Part shown: positions 62,389-64,000 of the stretch, in pieces
How the letters are laid out: the number at the start of each line of letters is the position of its first letter
Position numbering within the stretch: position 1 is the stretch's first letter
From: NCEH01 sp040049195
GTDB taxonomy: Bacteria; Pseudomonadota; Alphaproteobacteria; Rhizobiales; Xanthobacteraceae
DNA: 64,000 nucleotides
Reading direction: 5' to 3' (one strand)
Assembly: GCF_040049195.1 (NCBI RefSeq)
Contig: NZ_JBDZDL010000001.1
The notes under the pieces: model-generated
Databases searched by the model: none
The model's input: only the letters and a program-made list of their open reading frames with translations
What the model was told of the DNA's origin: nothing
Program-made: the position numbers and the translations under genes

Positions 62389-64000
62389 ATGGCCCGTCAG
62401 GACAAGAAGGCATTCGCCACGGCCGCCATCCTCGCCTGCGCGCTGATCGCGGGTGCGCCCGCGGGCATCGCGGAGAGCCCGGTGATGGGCGACGCAGGCA
62501 TGGGCACCGCCACGAGCCCTGCCGCCGCAGCGCCACCTGCCCAGCCGGCGGGGGACGCGGCGCCAAGTCATCTCCAGGGGCAGGCGCCGACACCGGGCGA
62601 TTCCAGCCCGGAACCGCGCCTGGCCGCGCCACGTGCGGCCGAAACCGCGCCGGAACAACCCTCCCAGGCGAGCGCGGTCGTGCGCTCGACCCCGCCGAAT
62701 GGTGTGGAAGGCGTGCTGCAGGCCATTCGCCCGGCCGCACCGGACGCCGCCGCATCCCAGCCCAGCGCCCCGCCGGAGGCGGCTCCCGCCGTTGCCGAGA
62801 CGCCGGTGCCGGACGAATCCACCGCACAGGCGGCCAAGGAAGACCCGCAGGCCGCCATCGACCGCATGGCCCAGCCCGCGAATGAGGAACTGACCGCGCC
62901 GCCTGCGGCGCTTGCGCCGCCCACCCGCGATGCGGCCGTGCCGCCGCCGTCTTCCAATCCCGCATCATCCGCCGCGACCGCGAAGGCACCCGAGACCGTT
63001 CCGCCGGCTGGCGCCGCTTCGAACAACCCGCCGGTGGACACCACGCCGGCCCAGGCCGCAGCCCCGGCTCCCGCAGCACCGGTGCAGGCGCAAACACCGC
63101 CGGACGCGCCCACGCGCACGGCCGCCCCGGCAGTCGGCTCCGCCGCGCCCGCTGCTCCTGCGAGCACCGCCGCAGCCGATCCGCTCGCCCCCATCGCCGA
63201 GCAGATTGCGAAACTGCTGGCGGTTCCCGGCGCCGATGCGTTGGTGGGTTCGGCCAAGGAGCAGGAGGCGCTGCTCACTTTCTACAAGGCCCGCATGGAT
63301 GCGCCGGTCTTCGTCGACGCCTCGGGCTTCAACGCGCGCGGCAAGGCCGTGCTCGCGCGCTTCGCCGCCGCCGCTGAGGACGGGCTGGAGCCAAGCGATT
63401 ATGCGCGTCCGCGCCTCTCTCCCGGCGCCGATCCGCTGGCGCTGGCGCGTGCCGAACTGAAGCTTGCCGCCACGGCCCTTCTCTATGCACGGCACGCCCA
63501 GGCCGGCCGGTTTGATCCGAGCCGCATTTCCGAACTGGTCGTTCCGACCCGCAGCTTCCCGGACGCGCTCGAGGTGCTATCGAATCTCAGCACCACGTCG
63601 GACGCGAACGCGGCTCTTCAATCCTACAATCCGCCGCATGAAGGCTATCGCGCGCTCAAGGCGCAGCTGGCCTCGAGCCGCACGGTTTCCTCCTCCGCGC
63701 CGGTCGTCCGCATCCCGCCGGGCCCGACGCTGCGGCCGGGCGATGCCGATTCCCGCGTTCCGGCCCTGCGGACCCGTCTTGGGGTGCGCGGCGGCAATGA
63801 CCGGATGTATGACGGCGACCTGGTGGATGCGGTGAAGATGTTCCAGGCCAGCAACGGCCTCGACCCCGATGGGGTCATCGGCGCCAGCACCATTTCCGCC
63901 TTGAATGTCGCGGCCTCAGCCCATGGCGTGGACCGCACCGCCGATATCATCGCCAATATGGAGCGCTGGCGCTGGCTGCCGCGCGACATCGGCACGACGC
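62389..64000 (+). CDS. L,D-transpeptidase, YcbB-like (3' end cut by window)
   Basis: The reading frame from ATG 62389 is open to the window end (537 residues seen). It has a signal peptide, then a very long Ala/Pro-rich region (about residues 30-265) and a scaffold domain with LLTFYKARMDAPVF. A peptidoglycan-binding-like part (GDLVDAVKMFQASNGLDPDGVIG, shown only in part as DAVKMFQASNGL) follows, then NMERWRWLPRD, the usual lead-in to a YkuD domain. The catalytic Cys motif lies beyond the window. The long low-complexity spacer may let the enzyme reach across the periplasm. It is a second L,D-transpeptidase, with the one near 7 kb. Confidence 0.85.
   Translation, partial: MARQDKKAFATAAILACALIAGAPAGIAESPVMGDAGMGTATSPAAAAPPAQPAGDAAPSHLQGQAPTPGDSSPEPRLAAPRAAETAPEQPSQASAVVRSTPPNGVEGVLQAIRPAAPDAAASQPSAPPEAAPAVAETPVPDESTAQAAKEDPQAAIDRMAQPANEELTAPPAALAPPTRDAAVPPPSSNPASSAATAKAPETVPPAGAASNNPPVDTTPAQAAAPAPAAPVQAQTPPDAPTRTAAPAVGSAAPAAPASTAAADPLAPIAEQIAKLLAVPGADALVGSAKEQEALLTFYKARMDAPVFVDASGFNARGKAVLARFAAAAEDGLEPSDYARPRLSPGADPLALARAELKLAATALLYARHAQAGRFDPSRISELVVPTRSFPDALEVLSNLSTTSDANAALQSYNPPHEGYRALKAQLASSRTVSSSAPVVRIPPGPTLRPGDADSRVPALRTRLGVRGGNDRMYDGDLVDAVKMFQASNGLDPDGVIGASTISALNVAASAHGVDRTADIIANMERWRWLPRDIGTT

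Overview
The window is a gene-dense, high-GC stretch of a bacterial chromosome. Its gene order is that of an alphaproteobacterium of the order Hyphomicrobiales (Rhizobiales). The strongest clues are the run fabD-fabG-acpP-fabF-mltG-yicC-gmk facing lptF-lptG-lptD-surA-pdxA-rsmA, the run rpsF-rpsR-DUF2232-rplI-dnaB-alr-radA-cvpA-purF, a Shemin-pathway hemA (5-aminolevulinate synthase), and a chlorite dismutase very like the short dimeric one of Nitrobacter. A Xanthobacteraceae/Nitrobacteraceae-like member fits best, but this is inference from gene content. Nearly everything is core genome. I see no rRNA, tRNA, CRISPR array, insertion sequence, prophage or recognisable defence island.

Layout. 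1-5.6 kb (+): end of panB, a class D beta-lactamase-like protein, a BenE-type transporter, a YfgM-like TPR membrane protein, a small lipoprotein and der. 5.6-7 kb: an HxlR regulator divergent from a short-chain dehydrogenase. 7-16.7 kb (+): an L,D-transpeptidase and mepA, then the lipopolysaccharide export/outer-membrane run lptF-lptG-lptD-surA followed by pdxA and rsmA. 16.7-26.6 kb (-): gmk, yicC, mltG, fabF, acpP, fabG, fabD, a phospholipid-methyltransferase-like gene and a two-component system. 26.9-44.8 kb (mostly +): rpsF, rpsR, a DUF2232 membrane protein, rplI, cyclopropane fatty acid synthase, dnaB, alr, radA, cvpA, purF, an SDR, chlorite dismutase, pepA, an FAD oxidoreductase divergent from an ornithine-cyclodeaminase-family gene, and a phosphomannomutase. 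44.9-49.3 kb: a secreted phytase-like esterase, an MFS exporter divergent from a LysR regulator, and a GNAT acetyltransferase. 49.4-58.1 kb: ornithine/lysine decarboxylase, an 825-base regulatory gap, hemA, glnD and a class A penicillin-binding protein. 58.3-64 kb: an unknown membrane protein, pepF, a REC-Fis response regulator and the start of a second L,D-transpeptidase.

How the genes work together. The window is rich in envelope functions: peptidoglycan building and remodelling (alr, the class A PBP, mltG, mepA, two L,D-transpeptidases), lipopolysaccharide export (lptF/G/D), outer-membrane protein chaperoning (surA) and membrane lipid synthesis or modification (fab genes, cfa, a Pmt-like methyltransferase). 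The best regulatory signals read by eye are a full CtrA-type site (TTAA-N7-TTAA) before the class A PBP gene, an FNR/FixK-type box before hemA, three AATTTGA repeats spaced exactly 10 bp apart in the odc-hemA gap, a LysR-type palindrome before the lysR gene, and a parS-like palindrome near 59.4 kb. I found no clear multi-gene system of unknown type. The observations most worth following are the dimeric chlorite dismutase, the odc-hemA regulatory gap, and the possible cell-cycle (CtrA) link to peptidoglycan genes.
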